A DNA stretch of 32,344 bases from Alphaproteobacteria bacterium (lineage in GTDB: Bacteria; Pseudomonadota; Alphaproteobacteria; RF32; CAG-239). Shown piece after piece: positions 1 through 8,151 of this stretch (the first letter of the stretch is position 1; the number at the start of each line of letters is the position of its first letter). Location of the stretch: the NCBI GenBank assembly GCA_017939155.1, contig JAGAZZ010000024.1, positions 1 to 32,344 of the forward strand, given 5' to 3'. The notes beneath the pieces were generated by a model, which searched no databases, had not been told where the DNA came from, and saw only the letters and a program-made list of their open reading frames with translations. Position numbers and translations under genes: made by a program.

Positions 1-183
1 AAATAAAAATGGTATAGTGGAGATGTAAAAAGTATGATTAGGTTTTTGAATTATTGTGGGAGATTGTGAATTTTAGTCCGTAAAAGGGTAAAAGTTAGCA
101 TATTCTGCGGTTATGAAAAACCTTTTCATTACTTTTTTGTGTGAAATAAAATAAAAAAAATAACAAATAAAAAACAAAGAAAA

Positions 184-1200
184 ATGAAAAAGTTAGTATT
201 TTTAGCCGCACTTTGTGTGGCTTTTTTTGCTGTTTTTACAGCTAGTGCCCAGAACGTTGTCACAAATATTTCTACAAGCGACTTTAGCACTTGCAAAAAA
301 TATTTGGATGTTCACCCGACAGACACCATTAAGAGTGCCCAGAGTGCTGATATTACTGCTGAATTGGCTGAAAAGGCTAAGAAGGCAGGTCTTGACACAA
401 GTGAAGGGCTTTTTTGTGTCGTTTCAGTTTTTAAGCTGAGCGATGGCAAAATTGCTCGTCATATAGCATATACGTCAACGTCTCCTGTTGAGCCGTTGCC
501 TATTGTGTTAGCCCCAACGCCTCGTCAGGAGGTTAATGTGGTTAAGGTTGTTAAGACTGAAAGCCGTGTCGGCGCCGTGACGTCTAAAAAAGATACTTTG
601 TGGTATGACAGAACGTCAGCCGCAAATGTGTCTTTTAATGACAAAGTTGCGGTGAATCGCGGGGAAAAAGTAGCCGTTGACCCGCACCACAAAGATTTGG
701 AGGGAAAGTTCCGCCATCGGGTTTATATGTCAGCCCTTGGAGGAGCTATCCTGACGAACAAGGGTGATTTTCATCCCGTGTTTGGTGGTCGCCTCGGTTA
801 TGAGACTTGTCACTTCCTCTTTGAATTAGAGGGAGTGTACAGCCAACAGAACTATACCGATGTTGCGGAAGTAACGGGACGGTATAACACTTTTGCCGCT
901 TATCTGACGGCAGGGTGGAAGTTCTGGCAGTCGCCGCTGTATCGCAGCTATTTAGCTGTGGGGGCTTCCGGAGGCTTTGCTTACCAGAAGACCGACATGG
1001 AGGACGCTGAGTTCTACAGCTCTAATTATGGAGCTGCCGGCAAAGTGTTTTTGCGTGGCCTTTGGGGATTGAATCGTAATTTCGGTTTGGTCTTCGAGGG
1101 TGGTTACAACCTGCTTCCGTGGGTTGAACACTACGGCGGTGAGCAGGAATGGAACCACGGTGGGGCTTACCTACAGGCTGGTATAAACTATAAGTTTTAG
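184..1200 (+). CDS. Outer-membrane beta-barrel protein, Bacteroidota-like
   Basis: A 338-residue secreted protein of unknown exact role. Residues 1-22 form a signal peptide (MKK, a hydrophobic core, then TASAQ), with cleavage expected before Gln. The C-terminal half, from about residue 180, alternates aromatic and small residues as in transmembrane beta strands and ends in NYKF, a terminal aromatic as outer-membrane barrels have. The middle (residues 100-170) is Lys/Val-rich and may be a periplasmic linker. The start is preceded by an A-rich leader without a Shine-Dalgarno sequence, unlike most genes here. The second half is visibly richer in G+C (one 60-base line, 961-1020, is about 58%) than the neighbours. 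These traits and the SAQ cleavage site suggest acquisition from Bacteroidota, which is inference. A hairpin terminator follows. No specific family was recognised. Confidence 0.7.
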   Translation: MKKLVFLAALCVAFFAVFTASAQNVVTNISTSDFSTCKKYLDVHPTDTIKSAQSADITAELAEKAKKAGLDTSEGLFCVVSVFKLSDGKIARHIAYTSTSPVEPLPIVLAPTPRQEVNVVKVVKTESRVGAVTSKKDTLWYDRTSAANVSFNDKVAVNRGEKVAVDPHHKDLEGKFRHRVYMSALGGAILTNKGDFHPVFGGRLGYETCHFLFELEGVYSQQNYTDVAEVTGRYNTFAAYLTAGWKFWQSPLYRSYLAVGASGGFAYQKTDMEDAEFYSSNYGAAGKVFLRGLWGLNRNFGLVFEGGYNLLPWVEHYGGEQEWNHGGAYLQAGINYKF

Positions 1201-1223
1201 CAGCGGGCGGACTAAAAAGAATT

Positions 1224-1275
1224 AACAGAGAAAGATGGGGGCTATGTATGTAGCTTCCGCTTTCTCTGTTTTTTT
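1224..1275 (+). terminator. Rho-independent terminator of the barrel gene
   Basis: The arms AACAGAGAAAG and CTTTCTCTGTT pair, with an inner helix GGGGGCT/AGCTTCC containing G-T pairs, followed by a T run at 1269-1275. It lies 24 bases after the stop codon. Confidence 0.85.
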
Positions 1276-1277
1276 AT

Positions 1278-1404
1278 AAGAAGTGTGAAATTTTGTGAAT
1301 TGACTCGCGGATGGAAGCCCGACCCTAAATGCTCACGTACTTCTATGTACGCTCCGCTTTAGGGCAGGACATCTGCGGTCACTTCGCAAAATTTTGCACT
1401 TCTT
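1278..1404. repeat. 127-bp imperfect palindromic repeat element
   Basis: The left arm (about 1278-1340) and right arm (about 1347-1404) are imperfect inverted copies around a 6-base centre (TTCTAT). Matching blocks include AAGAAGTG/CACTTCTT at the tips, AATTTTG and its complement, CCCTAAA/TTTAGGG, and CGTAC/GTACG at the centre. The whole could fold into one long hairpin. It holds no gene and looks like a REP- or MITE-type mobile intergenic element. Part of the left arm recurs at 1416-1440. Confidence 0.75.
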
Positions 1405-1415
1405 TTTTGTGGCTA

Positions 1416-1440
1416 TTTGTGAATTGACTCGCGGATGGAA
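1416..1440 (+). repeat. 25-bp direct repeat of the palindrome's left arm
   Basis: Bases 1416-1440 are identical to 1292-1316 (core GAATTGACTCGCGGATGGAA). This is a truncated second copy of the palindromic element lying just downstream of it. The rest of the gap up to 1541 holds nothing recognisable apart from the ribosome binding site of the next gene. Confidence 0.8.
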
Positions 1441-1541
1441 AGAGTTTTTTTAGGTTGTATTAAAGTGTTTGGGGGCGTGGTGTTGAAAGATGGTGTGTTC
1501 GGATTATATTAGAGCTGTCAAATTCAATTATGGAGGATGTT

Positions 1542-1853
1542 ATGAATAAATTTTTTATGGGATGTTTATCCGTGGCGGCGCTGGCTTTGATGATTGGGCA
1601 GGCTATTGCCGAATCTAATAGTGCCGGAGCTGTTAATGCCGCTCAGGCGGCCGCTAATGCGCAAGATAACGGCGGTGTTGTGATTATTGAAACTTACAGT
1701 GCTTCTGCCGTTACCGTGCCTTCAAATAATAATGATATGCAACCGCTTCCGGGCGACCCGGGGGTTGAAGTTGCACCGCTTGATTCTTCTGCGGCTCAGC
1801 CTGTTATGGTGGAAGAAGATATGTTGATTGAAGAAACAGAAGATGGTGAATAA
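1542..1853 (+). CDS. Small secreted acidic hypothetical protein
   Basis: A 103-residue protein of unknown function. It starts with a clear signal peptide (MNKFFMGCLSVAALALMIG, then QAIAES), so it is exported. The mature part is low-complexity: an Ala/Asn-rich stretch (about residues 25-42), a Val/Ser stretch, a Pro/Asp segment and an acidic tail ending EEDMLIEETEDGE. An in-frame ATG at 1530 contains the Shine-Dalgarno sequence GGAGG (1532-1536), so translation must start at 1542, five bases after it. It stands alone between the palindromic repeat and a bidirectional terminator. No domain, enzyme motif or membrane anchor beyond the signal is visible. Confidence 0.65.
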   Translation: MNKFFMGCLSVAALALMIGQAIAESNSAGAVNAAQAAANAQDNGGVVIIETYSASAVTVPSNNNDMQPLPGDPGVEVAPLDSSAAQPVMVEEDMLIEETEDGE

Positions 1854-1885
1854 GTTTAAATACACCGTTTAAAAACACCGTTAAA

Positions 1886-1920
1886 AAAACTCCCTAAACC
1901 GTGAGATTTAGGGAGTTTTT
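1886..1920. terminator. Bidirectional terminator between the acidic-protein gene and rpsA
   Basis: The stem ACTCCCTAAA / TTTAGGGAGT (1889-1898 with 1907-1916) encloses an 8-base loop and is flanked by an A run on the left and a T run on the right, so it can serve the plus-strand gene and the convergent rpsA. Confidence 0.85.
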
Positions 1921-1934
1921 GATGTAGAATAAAA

Positions 1935-3617
1935 TTATTCTTTATTCTTCAAAGCTTCACCTAAAGCGTCGCCCAAGGTTGAGCCGGAAGATTGAGAATT
2001 AGAATATTCTTCAAGAGCTTTCTTTTCTTCTTCAATCTCGAAAGCTTTAACCGAAACGCCGAGTTTAGCGTTTTTGCGGTCAACAGAGGTTAATTTTGCT
2101 TCCAAAATGTCACCCTCTTTGTAGCTTAACGGGTCATTGTTTTCTTTAGAAAGGTCTGCTTTTTTGATTGTTGCGGCAATGCCTTGAACGTTAACAGAAA
2201 CGCCTTTTTCATCAGCGCCTGTTACAACAGCTTTAACAATGTCACCTTTTTTCAAAGATTCTAAAGTCATGGCAATGTTGTTTTCAGACATTTGCTTAAT
2301 ACCTAAGCTAATGCGCTCTTTTTCAACATCTACGTCAATGATTTTAGCTTCAATTGTTTGACCTTTGGTGTAATCTTTAACGGCTTCTTCACCGGATTTT
2401 TCCCAAGAAATATCAGACAAGTGAATCATACCGTCGATTTCATCAGACAAACCGATGAACAAACCGAATTCGGTGATGTTTTTGATTTTGCCTTCAATGA
2501 TTGAACCCATCGGGTGTTCTTCAACATAAGCAGCCCAAGGATTCGGGGTGCATTGTTTAATACCCAAGCTGATACGACGTTTGTCAGCATCAACTTCCAA
2601 AACCTTAACTTCAACTTCTTGAGAAGTAGAAACGATTTTGCCCGGGTGAACATTTTTGCGAGTCCAGCTCATTTCTGATACATGAACAAGACCTTCAATG
2701 CCGTCTTCAAGTTCAATAAATGCGCCGTAATCGGTGATGTTGGTGACTTTACCGGTGTAGATTTCACCGATTTTGTATTTGTCAGCAACTTCTTGCCACG
2801 GGTCATTTTCAAGTTGTTTCATACCAAGGCTGATACGTTGTGTATCTTCGTTGAATTTGATAACTTGAACTTTAACAGTTTGACCGAGAGATAAAACCTC
2901 AGCAGGGTGGTTAATTCTCTTCCAAGAAATGTCGGTAACGTGCAATAAGCCGTCTACACCGCCCAAATCAATGAATGCGCCGTATTCAGTAAGGTTTTTA
3001 ACAATACCTTCAAGGATAGCGCCTTCTTTGATTGTGTCAATTAACTCAGCGCGAGCCGCAGAACGGGTTTCTTCAAGAACAACACGACGAGAAACAACGA
3101 TGTTGCCACGAACTTTGTCCATCTTTAAGATTTGGAAAGGTTGAGAAATGCCCATTAACGGAGAAATGTCTTTAATCGGGCGAATGTCAATCTGAGAACC
3201 AGGCAAGAAAGCAATAGCGCCGTTTAAGTCAACCGTAAAGCCGCCTTTAACGCGTCCGAAGATAACGCCGTTTACTCTTTCGTTGTTGTTCATCATCTTC
3301 TCGAGGTCTTGCCATACTTCTTCACGGCGAGCTTTTTCACGAGATAAAACGATATTGCCGTCTTTGTCTTCGTATCTGTCAACCAAAACTTCAACAACAT
3401 CGCCAACTTTTAATTCGTCATTTTTACCGAATTCGCGCAACGGAATACGACCTTCAGACTTTAAGCCAACATCAACAGTGGCGAAGTCATCAGTTACACG
3501 AATAACAGTACCCTTCATAACCGTGCCGACAATGCCTTTGCTGCCGAACTGTTCGTTCAACAGGTCTTCAAAATTTTCGGTCATTTCAGGGATTTTAATT
3601 TCTGCAGTATTTGCCAT
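1935..3617 (-). CDS. rpsA: 30S ribosomal protein S1
   Basis: Ribosomal protein S1 binds mRNA on the 30S subunit and helps structured or weak-SD messages to initiate. The protein has 560 residues, close to the 557 of Escherichia coli S1, and six S1 RNA-binding repeats are readable at roughly residues 20-90, 105-175, 193-262, 278-350, 365-436 and 452-520. Repeats 3-5 carry the classic pattern G-x-V-x-N-[IL]-T-[ED]-[YF]-G-A/L-F-I-x-L followed by GL-hH-x-S-[DE]-[IM]-S-W. The first and last repeats are more divergent, as usual. The open frame extends upstream to 3698, but I chose the ATG at 3617 because MANTAEIKIPEMTENFEDLL matches the family start. It has no strong Shine-Dalgarno, which is also typical of rpsA, a self-regulated message. 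It normally follows cmk; here cmk is about 23 kb away on the other strand. Confidence 0.97.
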   Translation of the reverse strand: MANTAEIKIPEMTENFEDLLNEQFGSKGIVGTVMKGTVIRVTDDFATVDVGLKSEGRIPLREFGKNDELKVGDVVEVLVDRYEDKDGNIVLSREKARREEVWQDLEKMMNNNERVNGVIFGRVKGGFTVDLNGAIAFLPGSQIDIRPIKDISPLMGISQPFQILKMDKVRGNIVVSRRVVLEETRSAARAELIDTIKEGAILEGIVKNLTEYGAFIDLGGVDGLLHVTDISWKRINHPAEVLSLGQTVKVQVIKFNEDTQRISLGMKQLENDPWQEVADKYKIGEIYTGKVTNITDYGAFIELEDGIEGLVHVSEMSWTRKNVHPGKIVSTSQEVEVKVLEVDADKRRISLGIKQCTPNPWAAYVEEHPMGSIIEGKIKNITEFGLFIGLSDEIDGMIHLSDISWEKSGEEAVKDYTKGQTIEAKIIDVDVEKERISLGIKQMSENNIAMTLESLKKGDIVKAVVTGADEKGVSVNVQGIAATIKKADLSKENNDPLSYKEGDILEAKLTSVDRKNAKLGVSVKAFEIEEEKKALEEYSNSQSSGSTLGDALGEALKNKE

Positions 3618-3770
3618 TATATTTATATTTTCAAAAAAATGCCAGACCCTCGTAGATGAGGCGGACTTGTGCGAGGTTAAGCCCTTCTTTTGCCGCACCG
3701 CATAAAGAATTGGTTGATATTTAGGCGAAAAGAGCTAAAAAGTCAAGAAAAAAGTGATAAAACAAAGGGG

Positions 3771-4532
3771 TTAAGCTTTGTTTGGCAGGTGTTTATATAT
3801 CAAATCACTTAAAAAATTAGGCAAAATGCTTATAAACCAAGAAGCGAATCGCATCGGGAAAGGGAAAGAGATTAAGCCGATATTTTTTTCAATACGATTG
3901 GCAATCAGCGCGGCGGCGGGGGCTGCTTCCATAAAAAACGGCATAGGACAGGTGTTTTTGTCTGTAATGCGAGAGCGAACGAAGCCGGGGCAGATGGTGT
4001 TGACTTGTATATTGTAGGGCAGGAGGCTTAAGCGCAAGGCTTCGCCATAGGCTTTGACACAAGCTTTTGAAGCGCTGTATGAGGGACAAGTCGGCAAACC
4101 GTGGTATCCGGCAATGGAGGCGGTTATGGCGATAATTTTATTTTTATCCTGACGTTTTTTATAAAGCTCAACAACTGGTGTTACGGTGTTTATAACGCCC
4201 ATAACGTTGGTGTTAAAGGTATTAAAAATATTTTGAGGGGTTTCTTCTAAAGTGGCGACACCGGCGTTAGCAAAAACAAGATTTAAATACGCTGTTTTTT
4301 CGGCTTCGTTTATCCAGTTTTCTACGGCGGTTTTATCTGTTATATCAAGGATTTTGGTGTATATTTTAGCGGAGCCTTGGTTTTGACAGGCTTTTTTTAC
4401 GGCTTCTAAACGTTCTGAATTTCTGGCGCAAAGAAAAAGGTTTTCGGTTTGGGGAAGCTTGGCATAATGAAGCGCCAAGGCTTCGCCTATTCCTGAAGAG
4501 GCGCCGGTTATTAAAATATTTTTGATAATCAT
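3771..4532 (-). CDS. Short-chain dehydrogenase/reductase (SDR)
   Basis: A 253-residue NAD(P)-dependent oxidoreductase of the classical SDR family; the substrate cannot be read from sequence. The Rossmann cofactor motif TGASSGIG is at residues 9-16, the NAG motif at 89-91, and the catalytic set Asn109, Ser139, Tyr152 and Lys156 (YSASK) is complete, so the enzyme should be active. The sequence PGFVRSRIT follows the active site as in related proteins. The C-terminal 40 residues are hydrophobic (FPFPMRFASWFISILPNFL), which suggests contact with the membrane or a lipid-like substrate. It is transcribed away from gmk, with 96 bases between the two starts, and lies behind rpsA on the same strand. 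Confidence 0.9.
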   Translation of the reverse strand: MIIKNILITGASSGIGEALALHYAKLPQTENLFLCARNSERLEAVKKACQNQGSAKIYTKILDITDKTAVENWINEAEKTAYLNLVFANAGVATLEETPQNIFNTFNTNVMGVINTVTPVVELYKKRQDKNKIIAITASIAGYHGLPTCPSYSASKACVKAYGEALRLSLLPYNIQVNTICPGFVRSRITDKNTCPMPFFMEAAPAAALIANRIEKNIGLISFPFPMRFASWFISILPNFLSDLIYKHLPNKA

Positions 4533-4628
4533 GGTGTAATCCTTGAAATAAAGCTTTATTTATGTCTTTTATAGTATATATTGAGGTAAAAATTTGTAAA
4601 GGCTTGTTGCTTTGGAAAGGGTATAAAA

Positions 4629-5267
4629 ATGTCAAAAGGAATAAAAAGACAAGGGTTGATGTTTATTTTTTCGGCACCGAGCGGTGGTGGAAAAAGCTCG
4701 GTTATTAAAAGGCTTTTGAGCGAGCTTGATAATTTGGTGCATTCCGTTTCTGTGACGACCAGAGCAAAACGTGACGGAGAAGTTGAGGGAAAAGACTATT
4801 ATTTTGTCAGTGAAGAAAAGTTTAAGGAAATGATTGCGCAAAAGGCGTTTTATGAGTATGTCGATTCTGATTTCGGACCGAAATATGGGACGCCTAAGGG
4901 GGCAGTTGATAAATTGCTGTGCGAAGGGAAAGACGTTATTTTAGATTTGGATTATCCGGGAGTGGTGCAACTTCGGGCGCTGGCAGGGGACAGAATTAAA
5001 GCTATTTGTTTTTTACCGCCGTCCTTAGCGATTTTACGCCAAAGGCTTGTTAACAGAGGGACTGATTCGCCTGAGGTGATTGAAAAAAGAATGAGCCAGG
5101 CAGAAAAAAGGGTTAAAGAGTGTGTGCATTATGACTATGTTGTGGTTAATGATGATTTAAATACAGCGGTTGAAGAAGCTAAAGCGATTATTTTGGCGGC
5201 AAGGGCAGAGAGGCGGACGCTTTGCGGTTTGGATGATTTTGTTAATCAGGTTGTGGAGAAAAAATAG
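4629..5267 (+). CDS. gmk: Guanylate kinase
   Basis: Phosphorylates GMP to GDP with ATP, a required step of guanine nucleotide synthesis in the cytoplasm. The 212-residue length is normal. The P-loop APSGGGKSS lies at residues 16-24, followed by the GMP-binding segment VSVTTRAKRDGEVEGKDYYFV, the DLDYPG motif (family DIDxQG; the central Ile and Gln are replaced by Leu and Tyr-Pro) and the lid segment RGTDSPEVIEKRM. The start ATG has GGAAAGG about ten bases upstream. It is the first gene of a packed plus-strand run with cysK, lptG and a lipoprotein; its TAG stop directly abuts the ATG of cysK, so the two are probably cotranscribed. Confidence 0.96.
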   Translation: MSKGIKRQGLMFIFSAPSGGGKSSVIKRLLSELDNLVHSVSVTTRAKRDGEVEGKDYYFVSEEKFKEMIAQKAFYEYVDSDFGPKYGTPKGAVDKLLCEGKDVILDLDYPGVVQLRALAGDRIKAICFLPPSLAILRQRLVNRGTDSPEVIEKRMSQAEKRVKECVHYDYVVVNDDLNTAVEEAKAIILAARAERRTLCGLDDFVNQVVEKK

Positions 5268-6191
5268 ATGGCGGAAATTTATAATTCAATTACCGAACTT
5301 GTGGGGCACACACCGTTATTGCGGTTAGGCAATTTGATGACAAAATTGCGATTAAAGGCGGAAATTGTTGCCAAGTGTGAGATGTATAATCCGCTGTTTT
5401 CGGTTAAAGACAGGATTGCTTTGGCTATGCTTGAAAAGGCGGAGAAAGAGGGCATTAATAAAGATACGATTTTTGTTGAGGCAACGTCAGGCAATACGGG
5501 AATCGCACTTTGTGCAATGTGTGCGGCTAAAGGGTATAAAATTATTATCGTTATGCCGGAAAATATGTCACAAGAAAGAATCAGCCTGATGAAACATCTG
5601 GGGGCTGAGGTGATTTTGACTCCTGCCGAAGATGGAATGAGCGGGGCTATTCATAAAGCAGAGATGTTAAAGGAACGCGACCCGAATGTTGTTATTTTAA
5701 GTCAGTTTAATAATGAAGCGAATCCTATGGCTCATCGTTTGGGGACGGCAATGGAGATTTTAGAAGACAGCGGGGGAGAGTTTGATGCTTTTGTTGCCGG
5801 TGTTGGAACATCGGGGACATTAACGGGGACGGCTTCAGTTTTAAGGACATATAATCCGGATTTGTTTGTGGCGGCGGTAGAACCTCTCAGCAGCGCGGTT
5901 TTAAGCGGTGAGGCTAAAGGAAAACACCAAATTCAGGGAATCGGTGCAGGATTTGTTCCGCCGTTTTATGATAAAGATTTAGTTGATGAGGTTTTGAAAA
6001 TAAGCAATGAAGCGGCTATTGAAACGGCAAAACTTGTGGCTAAAACCGAAGGGCTGCCGATTGGCATTTCTGCCGGTGCGGCTGTTGCCGGTGCGATTGA
6101 GCTTGCGAAGCGTGCGGAATTTTTTAATAAACGGATTATTGTTATTTTGCCGGATAGTGTGGAACGTTATTTATCAACCGGAAATTTTTAG
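5268..6191 (+). CDS. cysK: Cysteine synthase (O-acetylserine sulfhydrylase)
   Basis: A PLP enzyme that makes L-cysteine from O-acetylserine and sulfide. At 307 residues it has the usual length. The PLP lysine is Lys47 in SVKDR; the substrate loop TSGNTG is at residues 73-78; the phosphate-binding glycine loop GVGTSGT is at 178-184; and a late SAGAAVAGA motif corresponds to the usual SSGA segment. It ends YLSTGNF, near the normal C terminus. The residues before the lysine read NPLF where most family members have NPxG, a small variation. The ATG follows the gmk stop with no gap, and lptG begins 12 bases after its own stop. CysK and CysM are hard to separate by eye. Confidence 0.94.
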   Translation: MAEIYNSITELVGHTPLLRLGNLMTKLRLKAEIVAKCEMYNPLFSVKDRIALAMLEKAEKEGINKDTIFVEATSGNTGIALCAMCAAKGYKIIIVMPENMSQERISLMKHLGAEVILTPAEDGMSGAIHKAEMLKERDPNVVILSQFNNEANPMAHRLGTAMEILEDSGGEFDAFVAGVGTSGTLTGTASVLRTYNPDLFVAAVEPLSSAVLSGEAKGKHQIQGIGAGFVPPFYDKDLVDEVLKISNEAAIETAKLVAKTEGLPIGISAGAAVAGAIELAKRAEFFNKRIIVILPDSVERYLSTGNF

Positions 6192-6203
6192 GATATATGG
6201 ACG

Positions 6204-7310
6204 ATGATGAAACCAAATTCTATTTTAGGGTCTTATTTGATTAAGCAGACGATATTAAGCTTTTTGTATGTGCTGGCGGTTATTTGTGCTATTATCATGA
6301 TGTTTGATATGATTGAGATTTTGCGCAGAACATCAGGAAGACATGAGGTTTCGGTCGGGTTTTTATTGCAATATGTGATTGCAAAGCTGCCGGAAACGGT
6401 TGATAAGGTTATTCCGTTTATTGTGATGGTGGCGACGATGATAACTTTTTGGAAGATAAGCAAAACAAATGAGTTTGTTATTATCAGGGCGGCCGGCGTT
6501 TCTATTTGGGGTGTGCTGACGCCGGTATTGCTCGCGGTTTTTGCTATCGGTATGTTTTGGGTGGCGGTTATTAATCCGATTTCGGCAAAACTTTTTGAAG
6601 TTAAAGAAACGTTGTCTTACAGGCTTAAAACGGATAATCCGAACGCGTTTTTGTTTTCAAATAAAGGGCTATGGATTAGAGAGGGAAAAGGACAAGATGT
6701 TGTGGCGATTATTAATGCCAACGGTTTGAATTTGCAGGATAATATTTTATGGCTTCAAGATGTCAGCATTATGGAAACAGATGAAAAAATGCAGGTTATC
6801 CGGCGGATTGAAGCCTTTGTGGCAACACTTGAAGACGGTGTTCTTAATTTGAAAGATGTACGAATTTATAAATCAGGCCAAAAAGCGGAAATTATAAACA
6901 GTCTGGCTTATCCGACAGAAATGAATTTGCAGCGGATTAAGGACAATTTTGTTGATCCGGAAGCGATTTCTATTTGGAATTTGCCGGATACCATTCGTTT
7001 TTATGAAACTTCGGGGTTTTCGGTTTTGAGATACCAGATGAGATATTTGAGTTTGCTTGCGTTGCCGTTTTTGTTGATGGCGATGGTGTTGGTGGCGGGG
7101 ATTTTTTCGCTTAAAGCCAGCCAGCGGCAGGGCGGTGTGCTTTGGATGATTATTTTTGGTATTGTGACAGGGTTTGCGGTTTATTTCACGTCGCAGGTTA
7201 TTTCCGCTTTTGGGATTAATGCTTATATTCCGGTGTGGTTTGCGGTGTGGGCGCCGGCAATTGTTGTGGCGTCGTTGAGTGTTTCGGTTTATCTGCATAG
7301 AGAAGAGTAA
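6204..7310 (+). CDS. lptG: LPS export system permease LptG
   Basis: Inner-membrane half of the LptB2FG transporter, which extracts lipopolysaccharide from the inner membrane and passes it to the LptC-LptA bridge. The 368 residues fit the LptF/LptG family and its topology: three N-terminal membrane helices (about residues 15-34, 62-84, 100-122), a periplasmic beta-rich domain (about 130-265), and three C-terminal helices (about 275-297, 307-327, 340-362). The coupling segment DMIEILRR after helix 1 favours LptG over LptF. Two adjacent ATG codons (6204 and 6207) are possible starts. No lptF partner is in this window; in many genomes the two genes are adjacent. It sits between cysK and a lipoprotein gene, within one likely operon. 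Confidence 0.9.
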   Translation: MMKPNSILGSYLIKQTILSFLYVLAVICAIIMMFDMIEILRRTSGRHEVSVGFLLQYVIAKLPETVDKVIPFIVMVATMITFWKISKTNEFVIIRAAGVSIWGVLTPVLLAVFAIGMFWVAVINPISAKLFEVKETLSYRLKTDNPNAFLFSNKGLWIREGKGQDVVAIINANGLNLQDNILWLQDVSIMETDEKMQVIRRIEAFVATLEDGVLNLKDVRIYKSGQKAEIINSLAYPTEMNLQRIKDNFVDPEAISIWNLPDTIRFYETSGFSVLRYQMRYLSLLALPFLLMAMVLVAGIFSLKASQRQGGVLWMIIFGIVTGFAVYFTSQVISAFGINAYIPVWFAVWAPAIVVASLSVSVYLHREE

Positions 7311-7315
7311 GCAAT

Positions 7316-7972
7316 TTGCAAAAGGGCTTTCGCATTTTAAATACATTGTTCTTGGTGTTGTGTTTGACGGGTTGCGGGGTTAGCGCTTTACGCCATCGTG
7401 AATATATTACTTTTTTGCCGGTGGATAATGATAATAAGCAAGAGATAGAACGTGAAACATTTGTTGCGAAGGGTGCTTTTTTTAGAAAGGTTTTTACAAA
7501 TCAGAACAGCCGTTCGGTTGGTGAAACAAAAGAGCTTGTTAATGAAAGTGTAATGATTGATTTTCCTCTAAAAACAGGTGGTCTTGGCGGGGCTTTTCCG
7601 CTTGTTCCGCCACCACCGGTTTTTCCGATATTCTTAAATGATATGACGCCGGTTTGTCCGGTGCGTGAAGATGTTATGATGACTGTTCGCTTGCGTTCTG
7701 AAAGTGCAGGAAATATTAAAACTTATGTGAAAGAAAAAGAAGTCAGCAAAATTTATTTGATTAACGATGATGGCAGAGTGGTTTTGCCAAGGCAGGTCTT
7801 TGATGGCGGCGAGGTGTATTTTGTTTGTTTTCCGTTAAACAGGGAAGATGTTGATGGGTATGTGGTGACTGGTGAAATGCTCAATGGGGCGTGGCGGTTG
7901 AGGTATTACAATGATTATGTTTTGGTTATGGGATATTCGGGAAATCCGTTATTGTATGAAGATAGTGATTAG
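7316..7972 (+). CDS. Lipoprotein of unknown function, TTG start
   Basis: A 218-residue lipoprotein. The N terminus MQKGFRILNTLFLVLCLTGCG is a type II signal peptide with lipobox LTGC, so Cys20 would be lipidated. No ATG is available upstream; the TTG at 7316 follows the lptG stop by five bases, with the purine-rich AGAGAAGAG just before it as a likely ribosome binding site overlapping the lptG end. The mature protein has a Pro-rich stretch (PLVPPPPVFPIF, about residues 98-109) and a mixed beta-type remainder, with two isolated cysteines. I recognise no domain. Its position after lptG suggests a cell-envelope role, but that is only an inference from linkage. Confidence 0.7.
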   Translation: MQKGFRILNTLFLVLCLTGCGVSALRHREYITFLPVDNDNKQEIERETFVAKGAFFRKVFTNQNSRSVGETKELVNESVMIDFPLKTGGLGGAFPLVPPPPVFPIFLNDMTPVCPVREDVMMTVRLRSESAGNIKTYVKEKEVSKIYLINDDGRVVLPRQVFDGGEVYFVCFPLNREDVDGYVVTGEMLNGAWRLRYYNDYVLVMGYSGNPLLYEDSD

Positions 7973-7990
7973 TTTGTGGAGGAAAAGAGA

Positions 7991-8121
7991 ACTCTCCATA
8001 AAGGTTGGTCTATTTTACATATCAGATTTTAAAAATACGTTAAGACTGAGTTTTGCTAAGTTATTGAAATAAAGCAAACGACACTACTTTTGTAAAATTA
8101 ATTTTCGACTCTCCATAAAGG
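7991..8121 (+). repeat. Pair of 14-bp direct repeats before the pilin-like gene
   Basis: The sequence ACTCTCCATAAAGG occurs at 7991-8004 and again at 8108-8121, 117 bases apart, in the gap between the lipoprotein gene and the pilin-like gene. Between the copies lies AT-rich sequence with no gene. Just after the second copy, at 8129-8149, is a six-codon ORF (MKTKGT) with its own purine-rich site. Confidence 0.6.
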
Positions 8122-8151
8122 AAGGTTTATGAAGACAAAAGGAACTTAATT

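Noticed and set aside
3618-3698. N-terminal extension of rpsA to an upstream ATG
   Set aside because: The 27 extra residues do not belong to the S1 family start, and the ATG at 3617 gives the expected length.
3283-3705. Plus-strand ORF of 140 codons opposite rpsA
   Set aside because: It runs antisense to the strongly conserved S1 repeats, is Ser/Thr/Phe-rich as shadow frames are, and has no start signal.
6873-7346. Minus-strand ORF of 157 codons opposite lptG
   Set aside because: It is very His/Arg/Asn-rich low-complexity text, a shadow of membrane-helix codons.
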